NCBI RefSeq assembly: GCF_964355755.1
Contig: NC_092674.1
Location: 12,221,001 to 12,281,000 of the forward strand
Reading direction: 5' to 3'
DNA: 60,000 bases
From: Antedon mediterranea
Taxonomy: Eukaryota > Echinodermata > Crinoidea > Comatulida > Antedonidae
Part shown: positions 9,015 to 17,690 of the stretch, piece by piece
How the letters are laid out: the number at the start of each line of letters is the position of its first letter
Position numbering within the stretch: the first letter of the stretch is position 1
Notes under the pieces: model-generated
What the model saw: only the letters and a program-made list of their open reading frames with translations
What the model was told of the DNA's origin: nothing
Databases searched by the model: none
Program-made: the position numbers and the translations under genes

Positions 9015-9943
9015 GCGATTTTTTTTTTCGTACATAAGTTGGGGACCCCCTCATGAAACGTCACAAAATAAACATGAATAATTCATCAGTTAAATTTTCT
9101 TGTTCCGTGTTCACCCAAGCGTATAGTGATTGTATAGTATTGTGATTACACAAGTGGGGTACGATTCTAGGCCTATCTCCGCTGTTGTTGCGGCGTGCGA
9201 TTTCATAGAAGAATAGCGGCGTTTTGTGTGGATTGTCGAAATAATCAGCCTTTAGTTTATGATGTTTTTAAATAATTTATTACTAAAGAATTACGTGTTA
9301 AAATTATAGTTTCTATTAATACTATTAGGCCTAATTATTAGTCTCTAAACTCATGTCTATTCTAGTAGTAGCTGTGTGGGTGTGTGTGACGTGTGTGTGT
9401 TAGGTATGACCAAAGATAGTTACACTATCTTTGGTATGACACAATCCGAGTAATAAGTCAGCAAAATTAAACAATAAACATTACACAAAAATACATTTTT
9501 TATTCTCGTGGGTCAAATCTTCCCATCTCATGTGTTCATATACGCGCATTTCCTCTGAGTACATGCATATTGTTTGATAATAAAATAGCAGAATTAAAAA
9601 AATACAGTACACAAATTATACACATTCTTTATTCTTGTGGGTCTAAGCTTTCTTTGGGCTATGTCCAATGAATTACTATACTTAGTTCATTGTCTTGCCC
9701 AGCTGTCGATTAGCCTCGACTCGACAAATTTTGTGTGAAGAAGAGTGCGCGAAGGCAATCGCGTGAATTGACTTAGAATCCTAGGCCTACTGTTGAAAGT
9801 ATCGTATCGCAGTTGTGTAATCACTTCTTGTTGCTATACGCTTGGGTGCACACAGAACAACAAATTTAACTGATGAATTATTCATGTTTATTTTGTGACG
9901 TTTCATGAGGGGTCCCTAACTTATGTACGAAAAAAAAAATCGC
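9015..9943. mobile_element. Nonautonomous DNA transposon with ~160-bp TIRs and 9-bp TSD (Mutator-like)
   Basis: The termini are GCGATTTTTTTTTTCG and its complement. The two arms (9015-9175 and about 9780-9943) match over roughly 160 bp. The 9-bp direct repeat GTCCCGCTA flanks both sides (9006-9014 and 9944-9952), which gives exact boundaries. TSDs of 9 bp with long TIRs are typical of Mutator-like elements, but no transposase is present, so that class is inferred. The interior (about 600 bp) has a perfect hairpin (9409-9435) and a diverged internal direct repeat (about 9451-9525 and 9566-9645). It sits inside the LINE remnant. Confidence 0.75.
9409..9435. repeat. Perfect 12-bp hairpin inside the Mutator-like element
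   Basis: ACCAAAGATAGT, a 3-nt spacer TAC, then ACTATCTTTGGT. GTATGAC also occurs directly on both sides as part of a short direct repeat. Confidence 0.7.
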
Positions 9944-9952
9944 GTCCCGCTA

Positions 9953-10490
9953 TGGCATTCTAGCTAAGAAACAAAGTTACATGATAGAATCTGTTCAAAT
10001 AAGGGCTTGTAGAATAATTTTGTGTCATGATATACATATGTTTTGAGCAAGCACTCCTGATCTTTCCCTAGACACACTATCTGATAGAAGGCGTAATCTA
10101 TGCTATCCCTGAGTTGTTTAAAAAGTATTCATTTTGATAAATGGTTTCCAGTGAATAATAGTAACATGAAGCTAAGACGTGTAAATTGAAATATACATAG
10201 AAAAGTGCAATCCCATTTCTTATATAAATGCATGATTTGTTCTTTTATAACTTGCAATACAGTACCTATAACTTGATATCATGACTACAGTGCAGTAACA
10301 GTTTTAAAATCTGGTTTACCTTTGTATTTGTACTTTTTCTTCGTATCTGTTTTTTCGTTTGTTTCCTGGATGTATGATTTTTACCGTTTTTAAATACTTT
10401 TATCGTTTTATACATTTTAATGTAAATACACAGTAATTCAGCTTCGACTGAGACAGTGATATGAATAAAAGAAACTTGAAATTTGAACTT
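9953..10490 (+). pseudogene. LINE RT C-terminal remnant, 3' half of the split copy
   Basis: Forward frames read ESVQIRACRIILCHDIHMF and, after a stop, DLSLDTLSDRRRNLC. This is the conserved IExxQKRALRII ... LxLxTLxDRRxxLC block of L2/CR1-like RT C-termini. The segment ends near 10490 with ATGAATAAAAGAAACTTG and a TTGAA-rich tail (about 10465-10495), as in LINE 3' ends. It continues the remnant at 8706-9014 across the 9015-9943 insertion. Confidence 0.62.
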
Positions 10491-10499
10491 GAACAATAA

Positions 10500-11667
10500 T
10501 TGTGTAAGACGTGTAATCTGAAGGTCTATATCATTGTTTTAGATGACCTTTCCTAATTCAATTAGGCCTATCCGTTGAATTTTAAGAGTTGGAAACATAA
10601 GTTTCTGGGTTTTATGAACCATATGTCCTAATTACACAACATTCGAATTGTTCATGCAATATCCTTTAATATTGTTTTTTAATATAGTTTGAATTTGATT
10701 CAAGAAGATCTTATTGAATGTTGTATATTATAAATTCATAGGCCCTAGCTCATAATATACAGTAGTAATGTTTGAATAAATATGATGCGAAAATGCCTCA
10801 CTTTCCAATCATTGAGTAGACTTTGGAATTTATATAGCTCCCTCTATATGTCACAAAGCTTAACTTGATTGATGAGCTACTAATAAGTTGTTGCAGTAAT
10901 GTTTCTATTTTAGTCCGGAAGTGGTTTTCTATCCGTGTGAGTACAGTGAGCACATGCCGGTTGTTTATAGATGTTCATAACATTTCTGTATCGCAAACCA
11001 TGCTTTTTATGTAGAGATATAATTTCAACATCAACCATCGTTACGTCTGCCTTTCTTTTTAAGTGTTTGACACTTTATTACCGGCGTATATAAACTTTTT
11101 CGTAAGTACAATTCACTGTCTTTAGACTTTCTCCACTGATTTTATCAGTGATAGTTTCCCTAGACTCTAAATCTCTTTAGTACCACTTAACTTTTCTTCC
11201 CATCCTTTTTCTAACAGTTACAGTGTACCATCACCACTGGGGATGCTGAATTAGGCTAGCGTTCTTATCATTTTCCTGCCTTTAGTTAGAGGCCTGACTA
11301 ATGTAGGATTTAAACTGGAAAATAATATTTAAAAAGTGTACCGTATGTGTGCTGATGTGGGTTAATCGTGCATACATTTTTGGATGATGCATACACTACC
11401 TTTACTTTATAGAAAAAAACCCTCCAACAAAAATCAATTAAGGTGCCCTTGCTTGTACTAACCATGCCTCCATTACCCAACCATGCTCTCTAGTGTATAA
11501 TTATTAGCCCTGTGCAATCCTGTTTACAATCAGAGAATCAACATGAACTGTGCTTGACACTTCACTGTGAGTATTTCAAACAAACAATGAATGTGTGTTC
11601 ACTATTTGGTCATCCATAATACATAGGCCTATTTGTTTTACAAAATGTACATAATTCAGCCACAGAC
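10500..11667. other. Intergenic stretch without recognised features
   Basis: AT-rich sequence with no long frames, no recognisable domains and no clear repeat boundaries. Confidence 0.45.
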
Positions 11668-11672
11668 ACCCC
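11668..11672. repeat. Target-site duplication ACCCC, left side of Gypsy element
   Basis: The five bases ACCCC directly precede the left LTR and are repeated exactly after the right LTR (16096-16100). Confidence 0.88.
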
Positions 11673-11801
11673 TGTTGTATATAATAAATTATAATGCAAA
11701 GTAAGGGCTCTAAACACAGCGTGTACAACTAAACATTTATTCAGAAAAGAGAGAACAATTATGGCACGCCAAAGGCGTCGTTACAACATGCATATATAAC
11801 A
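11673..11801 (-). repeat. Gypsy 3' LTR
   Basis: 129 bp, starting TGTTGTATAT and ending ATATATAACA on the + strand (TG...CA ends). It is identical by eye to the other LTR. On the coding strand it contains TATATA near its start and AATAAA (within CTGAATAAATG) as candidate promoter and poly(A) signals. Confidence 0.92.
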
Positions 11802-11814
11802 CATCCTCCCTACC
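11802..11814 (-). other. Polypurine tract of the Gypsy element
   Basis: On the - strand GGTAGGGAGGATG lies directly upstream of the 3' LTR, the expected place and composition for the plus-strand primer. It is short and interrupted by two T residues. Confidence 0.7.
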
Positions 11815-11970
11815 ATTTTAAGAATAGTAAAGACTAGATTCTAGAGTTCTGTACTGTTCTGTAATCATTCGTAATTATAATGTTTCAATCAAAGTTTTCT
11901 GTATAATATCTTTCAATGCAATAATGAATAATAAAGTTCAACTAAAATCAACTTCTTGTTTCATGTCTAT

Positions 11971-14900
11971 TTACAAGTCTAGTCTCTTTGGTGGGCGAAT
12001 ATTATTTCTTTTTGGATATCGACGTATGGGTGCAGTTTCTTGTGTAAGAGATGCGCTGCCAGTTGTAACAGGTGTGTCGGCGTTAACATTTCGAGTAAGG
12101 TTATCTGATTGTGGAGCGTCTGTTGGATTTAGTATTTCTGGAACATGGTCATCCTGGGTGAATATTTCTGTAGGAGTGACATTCACCATAGTTGGGTGTA
12201 GTTGATCAGCATGACGCCTCCATACTGTTCCAAGTCCTGTGTCAACTGTGTAAGATAGTGGACCAGTTTTTCCTTGTATTTGAGCTGGTATCCATTTCTG
12301 GTTTGTGTTACGATAATCACGGACCATTACTGATTGTCCGGGTTGAAACTCTCGGATACTGGTTCCACAATGTTTTGCAAACTTCATACGATCTTGACCT
12401 TTCAAGACAGTAGCTGTTAGATCCGGTTTCAAAAGATCCAAACGCGTTCGTAGATTGCGTCCGTAGAGTAATTTTGCAGGTGTTTCCTTGGTAAGTGTAT
12501 GAGGAGTTGTTCTGTACTTAAACAGAAATGTACTCAGATGTTGCTGTAATGAACAACAACTGTTTCCTCTTGCTTGCTTAATGGCCAATTTAAACGTTTG
12601 CACAAATCTCTCTGCTAGGCCATTTGTTCTGGGGTGATATGGGGATGATGTGGTATGTCGAATACCATTTGCTTTCATGAAATCTGTAAATTCCTCCGAC
12701 TTAAATTGAGGACCGTTGTCCGATACAATTTGTCTGGGAATACCATATTGGCTAAACATAATTCGCAATTTCTCAATAGTCAGTTGTGCTGTAGTAGATC
12801 TCATTGGATAAACTTCTGGCCATTTGCTATGGGCGTCAACAACAATTAAAAACATAGAGTTCATGAATGGCCCTGCAAAATCTATATGTAAGCGATCCCA
12901 TGGGGCAGATGGCCACTCCCAAGGGTGTACTGGTGCGGATTTTGGCATTTTGCTTGTTTGCTGGCAACCGATACAAGATTTACAAACTTGTTCAATTTCG
13001 CAATCAATGTTAGGCCACCAGATGTAAGAGCGAGCTAAGTTTTTCATCTTAACAATCCCAATGTGTCCATCATGTATTTCATTAAGAATAGCAGCACGAA
13101 GTCTATCTGGAATTAGTACTCGATTTCCCCACATTAAACACCCTTGATGGCAAGTAAGTTCTGTAAGACGGCGCTTGTAGGGTGTGTACGCTTCTTGGTC
13201 AGGAAGTTTGTTAGTCCCTTTTAAAACAGTATCTAATACGTGTGACAGAATCTGATCTTTCTGTGTTTCTTTCCGTATTTCTGTACTTGATATCGGCAAC
13301 CTTTCAATCTGGGAGGTGTAGAATGTAGATGCCTCATCGACGTAATCAATCACATCTGTAGGTATAGGCAATCTACTCAATCCATCAGCATTCCCATGAG
13401 CGTGCGTGTTGCGATATTCGATATCATATGTATGTCCAGATAGGTAAAGGGCATATCTTTGAAGTCTTGCAGCAGTCATTGCTGGAATTGACTTTTGTGG
13501 ATGCAAGATGCTTACTAGCGGCTTATGATCTGTCACCAAAGTAAAATGTCGGCCATGCAGGTAAGTATGAAACTTTTGTATTCCCCAATAAAGTCCTAAT
13601 GCTTCCTTATCTATTTGGGCATAGCCCTTTTCAGCTTTTGTTAAGGAGCGAGAAGCAAATGCAATTGGTCTTTCCTTTCCGTCTGGCATAATATGTGAAA
13701 GAACGCTACCAAGGCCGTATGGCGATGCATCACAGGCTAGTTTAACTGTTAGTTCAGGATTATAGTGGCATAGAACTTGGTCTGAAGTTATAAGTTCTTT
13801 GACCGCTTTAAAAGCTTCATCACATGAATTTGTCCATTTCCAAGTTTTTTCATTTTGTAAGAGTTCATTCAGGGGTGCGACTATGGACGATAAGTTTGGC
13901 AAAAACCTACGATAGTAATTTATTAAACCCAAGAATGATCGCATTTGCTGTTTGTTGTCAGGTTTTGGCGCATTGATAACTGCATGTATCTTGTCAGGGG
14001 ATTTCTGTAACCCTTTTTCAGTTATCACATGACCACAGTATGTGATGTCTTCTTTGAAAAACTCACATTTCTCACGATTTACTCTTAAGTTGTATTTCTC
14101 TAATCTCTCTAAAACTGTGTCCAAGTTTTTTAAGTGTTCCTCAGTTGTTTTTCCGCTGATGATCATATCATCCAATATGCAAGATGTAAAGGGTACATTT
14201 TGCAGTACCTGGTCCATCGCTCTTTGCCAGATTGCAGGAGCTGAGGCTACACCAAATGGAAGTCGGTTATATCTAAATAACCCTTTATGCGTATTAATAG
14301 TTAACAGTTCCTTTGAAGTGTCTTCCACTTCCATCTGTAAATATGCTTGTTTAAGGTCAATTTTTGTAAATTTCTGACCTCCTGCTAGAGATGCAAAGAT
14401 ATCTTCTATTTTAGGTAATGGGTACTGTTCTACTTTCATCACAGGATTAATTGTAACTTTAAAGTCACCACAGATTCTAACTTGCCCTGACTTCTTCTGT
14501 ACAGGTACAATGGGAGCTGCCCATTCGCTGTATTTCACAGGGCTAATAATCTCTTGATTTTGTAGTCGTCCAAGCTCTTTTTCGACCTTGTCCCTCATTG
14601 AATATGGGACATTTCTTGGCTTGTGGAACTGTGGTTTGCTGTTTTCAGTGATGTAGATACTAGCTTTAATATTCTCCAGTTTCCCCAATTCATCTTTAAA
14701 AACAGCTTTATGTTTTTCTAAAATTTCATCCAGACCTTTAGTTGTTGCTTTTGCCTCATCAATGGCTTTTATTTCATGCCAATCTAATTTAAACTTCTTT
14801 AGCCAATCACGTCCGAATAAGGCTGGTCCGTTCAATGGAACGACCAATAACTCTGCAATTTCTTCATGATTGTTAAGACACACTTTAGCATTTAGCATGC

Positions 14901-15948
14901 CTATTGGTACAATAGTCTCACCAGAATATGTTTTCAACCTAATTGTAGTTTTCTGTAATGGTAACGACTGGAATGCTTTCTTGTAGGTCAACTCTGGAAT
15001 CAGTGATACTGATGATCCAGTGTCCAATTCCATAGGGATTTTCTTTCCATTTATAGATGCAACCACTATAATTGGCTCCACTTTTGACTTATGATTTGCA
15101 TATAGCATAGGTTCATAGTTGACTTCCTCTCCCTGTACATACTGTACATTCTTTTTAAGGTTACCAGTGTTAGGCTTTGACACATTATTGTCTTTCTTTT
15201 TCTTCATGCATACTTTTTCTAGATGTCCTTCCTTGGAACAGTAATTGCAAACAGTATGTATGTGCCTGCAGCGATCAGCTTTATGGCCTGTATTACCACA
15301 TCTGTAACAGTGTGTAGATGCTTTACTTTGTTTATGACCTTGGTGTCTTTTAGATTGGTAATTTTTTGTAGTAAACTTATTTACATTGCTCTCACCTGTA
15401 GTATTTGGTGTCCTTGTTTTCTGAAATTCTGTAGCATCACGACTTGCTGTTTCCATAGCTACAGCGGTTTTAATTGCATCATCTAATTTAAGGTCATGAA
15501 CCGCCAGTAAACGTTTCTGAATGTTCTCTTGACGCAACCCGCAGACGAAAATGTCTCGCAGTGTCGAGGTCAAAGTGTTTCCGAAATTGCAATGAATGGC
15601 TAACCTTCGTAGTTCAGCAATGTATGAAGCAATGCTTTCCCCGCTATGCTGTTCTCTTTTGTAGAACCGAAATCGTTCAGCGATTTCCGATGGCTTTGGG
15701 CAAAGATGTGTCGTGAGCTTTGTAATTAAATCTGCGTAAGACAGTGTCGCTGGTTTCTCCGGTGAACACAAATTCTTTAGTAGCGTGTACGTTTTCGGTC
15801 CGATGAGTGCAAGCAATGCCGGTACCTTCCGATCATCATCGACCTTGTTGGCTACAAAATATTGATCTAACCGTTCGGTATACGAATCCCAAGCTTCTAA
15901 AGATGAATCAAATTCTTCCACCTTTCCTATTATAACTGCCATGCTCAT
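11971..15948 (-). CDS. Gypsy gag-pol polyprotein (retropepsin, RT, RNase H, integrase)
   Basis: 1325 codons from the first ATG (15948); the frame is open further upstream to a TTG at 15960, but the ATG is the likelier start. Order of domains: gag-like N-terminus; two CCHC zinc knuckles at about residues 211-247 (CYRCGNTGHKADRC, CNYCSKEGHLEKVC); retropepsin active site DTGSSVSLIP at about 307; RT with KIDLKQAY, LPFGVASAP and the DD pair (SCILDDMII, about 590). Then RNase H (DASPYGLG about 740; TDHKPL), an integrase H-H-C-C zinc domain from about 960 and its D-D-E core (HIDFAGPF, SDNGPQF, TNGLAERF). The RT box reads ILDD where YLDD is usual. No stops or frameshifts. Confidence 0.95.
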   Translation of the reverse strand: MSMAVIIGKVEEFDSSLEAWDSYTERLDQYFVANKVDDDRKVPALLALIGPKTYTLLKNLCSPEKPATLSYADLITKLTTHLCPKPSEIAERFRFYKREQHSGESIASYIAELRRLAIHCNFGNTLTSTLRDIFVCGLRQENIQKRLLAVHDLKLDDAIKTAVAMETASRDATEFQKTRTPNTTGESNVNKFTTKNYQSKRHQGHKQSKASTHCYRCGNTGHKADRCRHIHTVCNYCSKEGHLEKVCMKKKKDNNVSKPNTGNLKKNVQYVQGEEVNYEPMLYANHKSKVEPIIVVASINGKKIPMELDTGSSVSLIPELTYKKAFQSLPLQKTTIRLKTYSGETIVPIGMLNAKVCLNNHEEIAELLVVPLNGPALFGRDWLKKFKLDWHEIKAIDEAKATTKGLDEILEKHKAVFKDELGKLENIKASIYITENSKPQFHKPRNVPYSMRDKVEKELGRLQNQEIISPVKYSEWAAPIVPVQKKSGQVRICGDFKVTINPVMKVEQYPLPKIEDIFASLAGGQKFTKIDLKQAYLQMEVEDTSKELLTINTHKGLFRYNRLPFGVASAPAIWQRAMDQVLQNVPFTSCILDDMIISGKTTEEHLKNLDTVLERLEKYNLRVNREKCEFFKEDITYCGHVITEKGLQKSPDKIHAVINAPKPDNKQQMRSFLGLINYYRRFLPNLSSIVAPLNELLQNEKTWKWTNSCDEAFKAVKELITSDQVLCHYNPELTVKLACDASPYGLGSVLSHIMPDGKERPIAFASRSLTKAEKGYAQIDKEALGLYWGIQKFHTYLHGRHFTLVTDHKPLVSILHPQKSIPAMTAARLQRYALYLSGHTYDIEYRNTHAHGNADGLSRLPIPTDVIDYVDEASTFYTSQIERLPISSTEIRKETQKDQILSHVLDTVLKGTNKLPDQEAYTPYKRRLTELTCHQGCLMWGNRVLIPDRLRAAILNEIHDGHIGIVKMKNLARSYIWWPNIDCEIEQVCKSCIGCQQTSKMPKSAPVHPWEWPSAPWDRLHIDFAGPFMNSMFLIVVDAHSKWPEVYPMRSTTAQLTIEKLRIMFSQYGIPRQIVSDNGPQFKSEEFTDFMKANGIRHTTSSPYHPRTNGLAERFVQTFKLAIKQARGNSCCSLQQHLSTFLFKYRTTPHTLTKETPAKLLYGRNLRTRLDLLKPDLTATVLKGQDRMKFAKHCGTSIREFQPGQSVMVRDYRNTNQKWIPAQIQGKTGPLSYTVDTGLGTVWRRHADQLHPTMVNVTPTEIFTQDDHVPEILNPTDAPQSDNLTRNVNADTPVTTGSASLTQETAPIRRYPKRNNIRPPKRLDL

Positions 15949-15959
15949 CCTCGTCGCCA
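15945..15959 (-). other. Primer-binding site (serine tRNA type)
   Basis: Eight bases inside the 5' LTR edge the - strand reads TGGCGACGAGGATGA. TGGCGACGAGG is complementary to the CCTCGTCGCCA 3' end expected of a serine tRNA with a GACGAGG acceptor strand. The site overlaps the gag-pol start codon, as in Mag-like elements. The tRNA assignment is from memory. Confidence 0.68.
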
Positions 15960-15966
15960 AAATTTA

Positions 15967-16095
15967 TGTTGTATATAATAAATTATAATGCAAAGTAAGG
16001 GCTCTAAACACAGCGTGTACAACTAAACATTTATTCAGAAAAGAGAGAACAATTATGGCACGCCAAAGGCGTCGTTACAACATGCATATATAACA
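15967..16095 (-). repeat. Gypsy 5' LTR
   Basis: 129 bp, identical by eye to 11673-11801. It is followed by the TSD ACCCC (16096-16100) and a poly(C) run that belongs to the target. Confidence 0.92.
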
Positions 16096-16494
16096 ACCCC
16101 CCCCCCCCCACCAACAATCTCCCATTCACTAAACTAACAAAAAGTTAAAATAGTGTTTGACCTCTTTTGAACCCAGGGTGAAAGCTTAGTTTTGTTTACT
16201 TTTTTTTATTACACTGGCAGAAATACTATTTCAATATTTTGTCTGTGGATGTTATTTCATTTGGAAATAATATTATTAGCAGCTGTTCCTAAATGCTATT
16301 GAATTCTATTGCAACTAGTAAGCATTTCATTGTTGCCTATTATTAACCAAATAATTAGGCAATTAATTTATCATACTTTTCAGAAACGTTTTTGAAGAGA
16401 CCTTTTTTAAAAAAAAAAGTCATGAATTAAATTAAAAAGAGGGTCTCGTATTGATATTCTGATTGTCTGACTAAAGTTTCTTAATTTTTTTTAT
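16096..16494. other. Intergenic stretch without recognised features
   Basis: Begins with the ACCCC target duplication and a C-run, then AT-rich sequence. No further structure is seen. Confidence 0.4.
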
Positions 16495-16611
16495 TGTATG
16501 TCTTTAGGCACATTTCCAAGGATTATCAATAGTAAATTAATCATTGTCCTATCAGATAGGTGGTAATGATACGGGGGCTTTTTTGTGAACCAGTTCAACG
16601 TGGTAAGCCCC
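16495..16611 (+). repeat. ~117-bp direct repeat, left of the Sola-like element
   Basis: It matches 20615-20734 with a few substitutions and small indels; both begin TGTATGTCTTTAGGCAC and end GTAAGCCCC. A shorter diverged relative lies near 21975-22030 (AGATAAACTGGTAATCCC). It is outside the transposon TIRs. Confidence 0.75.
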
Positions 16612-16754
16612 TACTAATTTTGAATGATGAACTGTGTTCTTTAAATGACACACACTTTTAAACTATGTACACTGAACCTAGGTTTATAGTCCTTATCCGA
16701 GAAGACTTTTTTCACCAGAACTAGTGAGCAAGTCGACCTCATGTCGATATTGTT

Positions 16755-16771
16755 GGCTCGGGCTCAGTATA
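16755..16771. repeat. Left TIR of the Sola-like element
   Basis: GGCTCGGGCTCAGTATA, preceded by TGTT. It matches the complement of 20458-20474 at 15 of 17 positions. Confidence 0.7.
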
Positions 16772-16944
16772 TTAGCAACATTAGGAAATGAAAATTCTCA
16801 AAAACAAATGTTGACGAAACATTTTATAATTGTTACTAAACTAAAGTGCAACATCTATATTTACTTCTCTGTTATTTTCCTCACATAATATTTATCAATG
16901 TAAAATTGTCAACAAAATGAATGATCGCAACTGGAATCGTGGTT

Positions 16945-17338
16945 GTAACCTACGTTACATGTTTTATTTTCGACTTTCAGTGTAAACGATTATAAAGGCA
17001 ACAACATTATATTTCTATGAATATAAAACTATAAAATAGTGTATGTAATCAAACAAAAACATGTATAATAACTTACATATTGTTACATTCACTAGTACAT
17101 ATTGTATTTTATAGTTTATACTTTATTAACATCCATAATAAAATGAGTCGTCAATCAAAGGTTGTTGTTGATTTCTTGTATGTCCGCATACATTCCTGTC
17201 TTAAATTCACATAAAATAACACACATTATTGTACTCTATTAAATAGTCATATGACAAAACTGGTGTTATCTTTCTTAGAAAATGTATACTGTGTTACAAT
17301 TGAGTAACGTAAATTACGTATTCAGTAACGTAAATTAC
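16945..17338. promoter_or_regulatory. Subterminal 14-bp palindromes, left side (three copies)
   Basis: Copies at 16945-16958 (GTAACCTACGTTAC), 17304-17317 and 17325-17338 (both GTAACGTAAATTAC; the latter extends to CAG...CTG). A fourth copy at 17681-17694 (GTAACGTAAGTTAC) overlaps the transposase stop codon. The arms GTAAC/GTTAC are nearly invariant. Their restriction to the element flanks suggests transposase-binding or autoregulatory sites; that role is inference. Confidence 0.72.
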
Positions 17339-17690
17339 TGAATTGAAAGATGAATTCGTCATCAAAATAGTTAAATAAAAACAACATTTGTAACTTTTAA
17401 CAATAAACCTCATTGGTATTTTAGATCATTGCCATCACTTTAGTAGGCAAACAAATTATGTGTTTCATTAAATCATCCTTTTTTTTATTTTCTATTAATT
17501 CAATGCATATTTTATTAATTATAATTATAAAAACTCCCATATGAAAATGTAAATTAGTGAGTTTTATAATGCTAGTGTACATACTATTGTTTTGGTTAAT
17601 ATGATTATTATTATTTATTATAATTCTGTGAACTTTACAGTTGCTTGGCCTACATGCTTATATCAGTCTCAACTTTCTTAGTAACGTAAG

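Larger units (their letters stand above)
11673..16095 (-). mobile_element. Complete Gypsy (Mag/SURL-like) LTR retrotransposon
   Basis: A 4423-bp insertion transcribed on the - strand. It has two identical 129-bp LTRs, a 5-bp TSD (ACCCC), a serine-tRNA-type primer-binding site, a purine-rich tract and one uninterrupted gag-pol frame. The single gag-pol frame and a start codon next to the PBS fit the Mag/SURL group of Metaviridae-like elements found in echinoderms. No envelope frame is present. Identical LTRs imply recent insertion, so this is a candidate live element. Confidence 0.93.
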
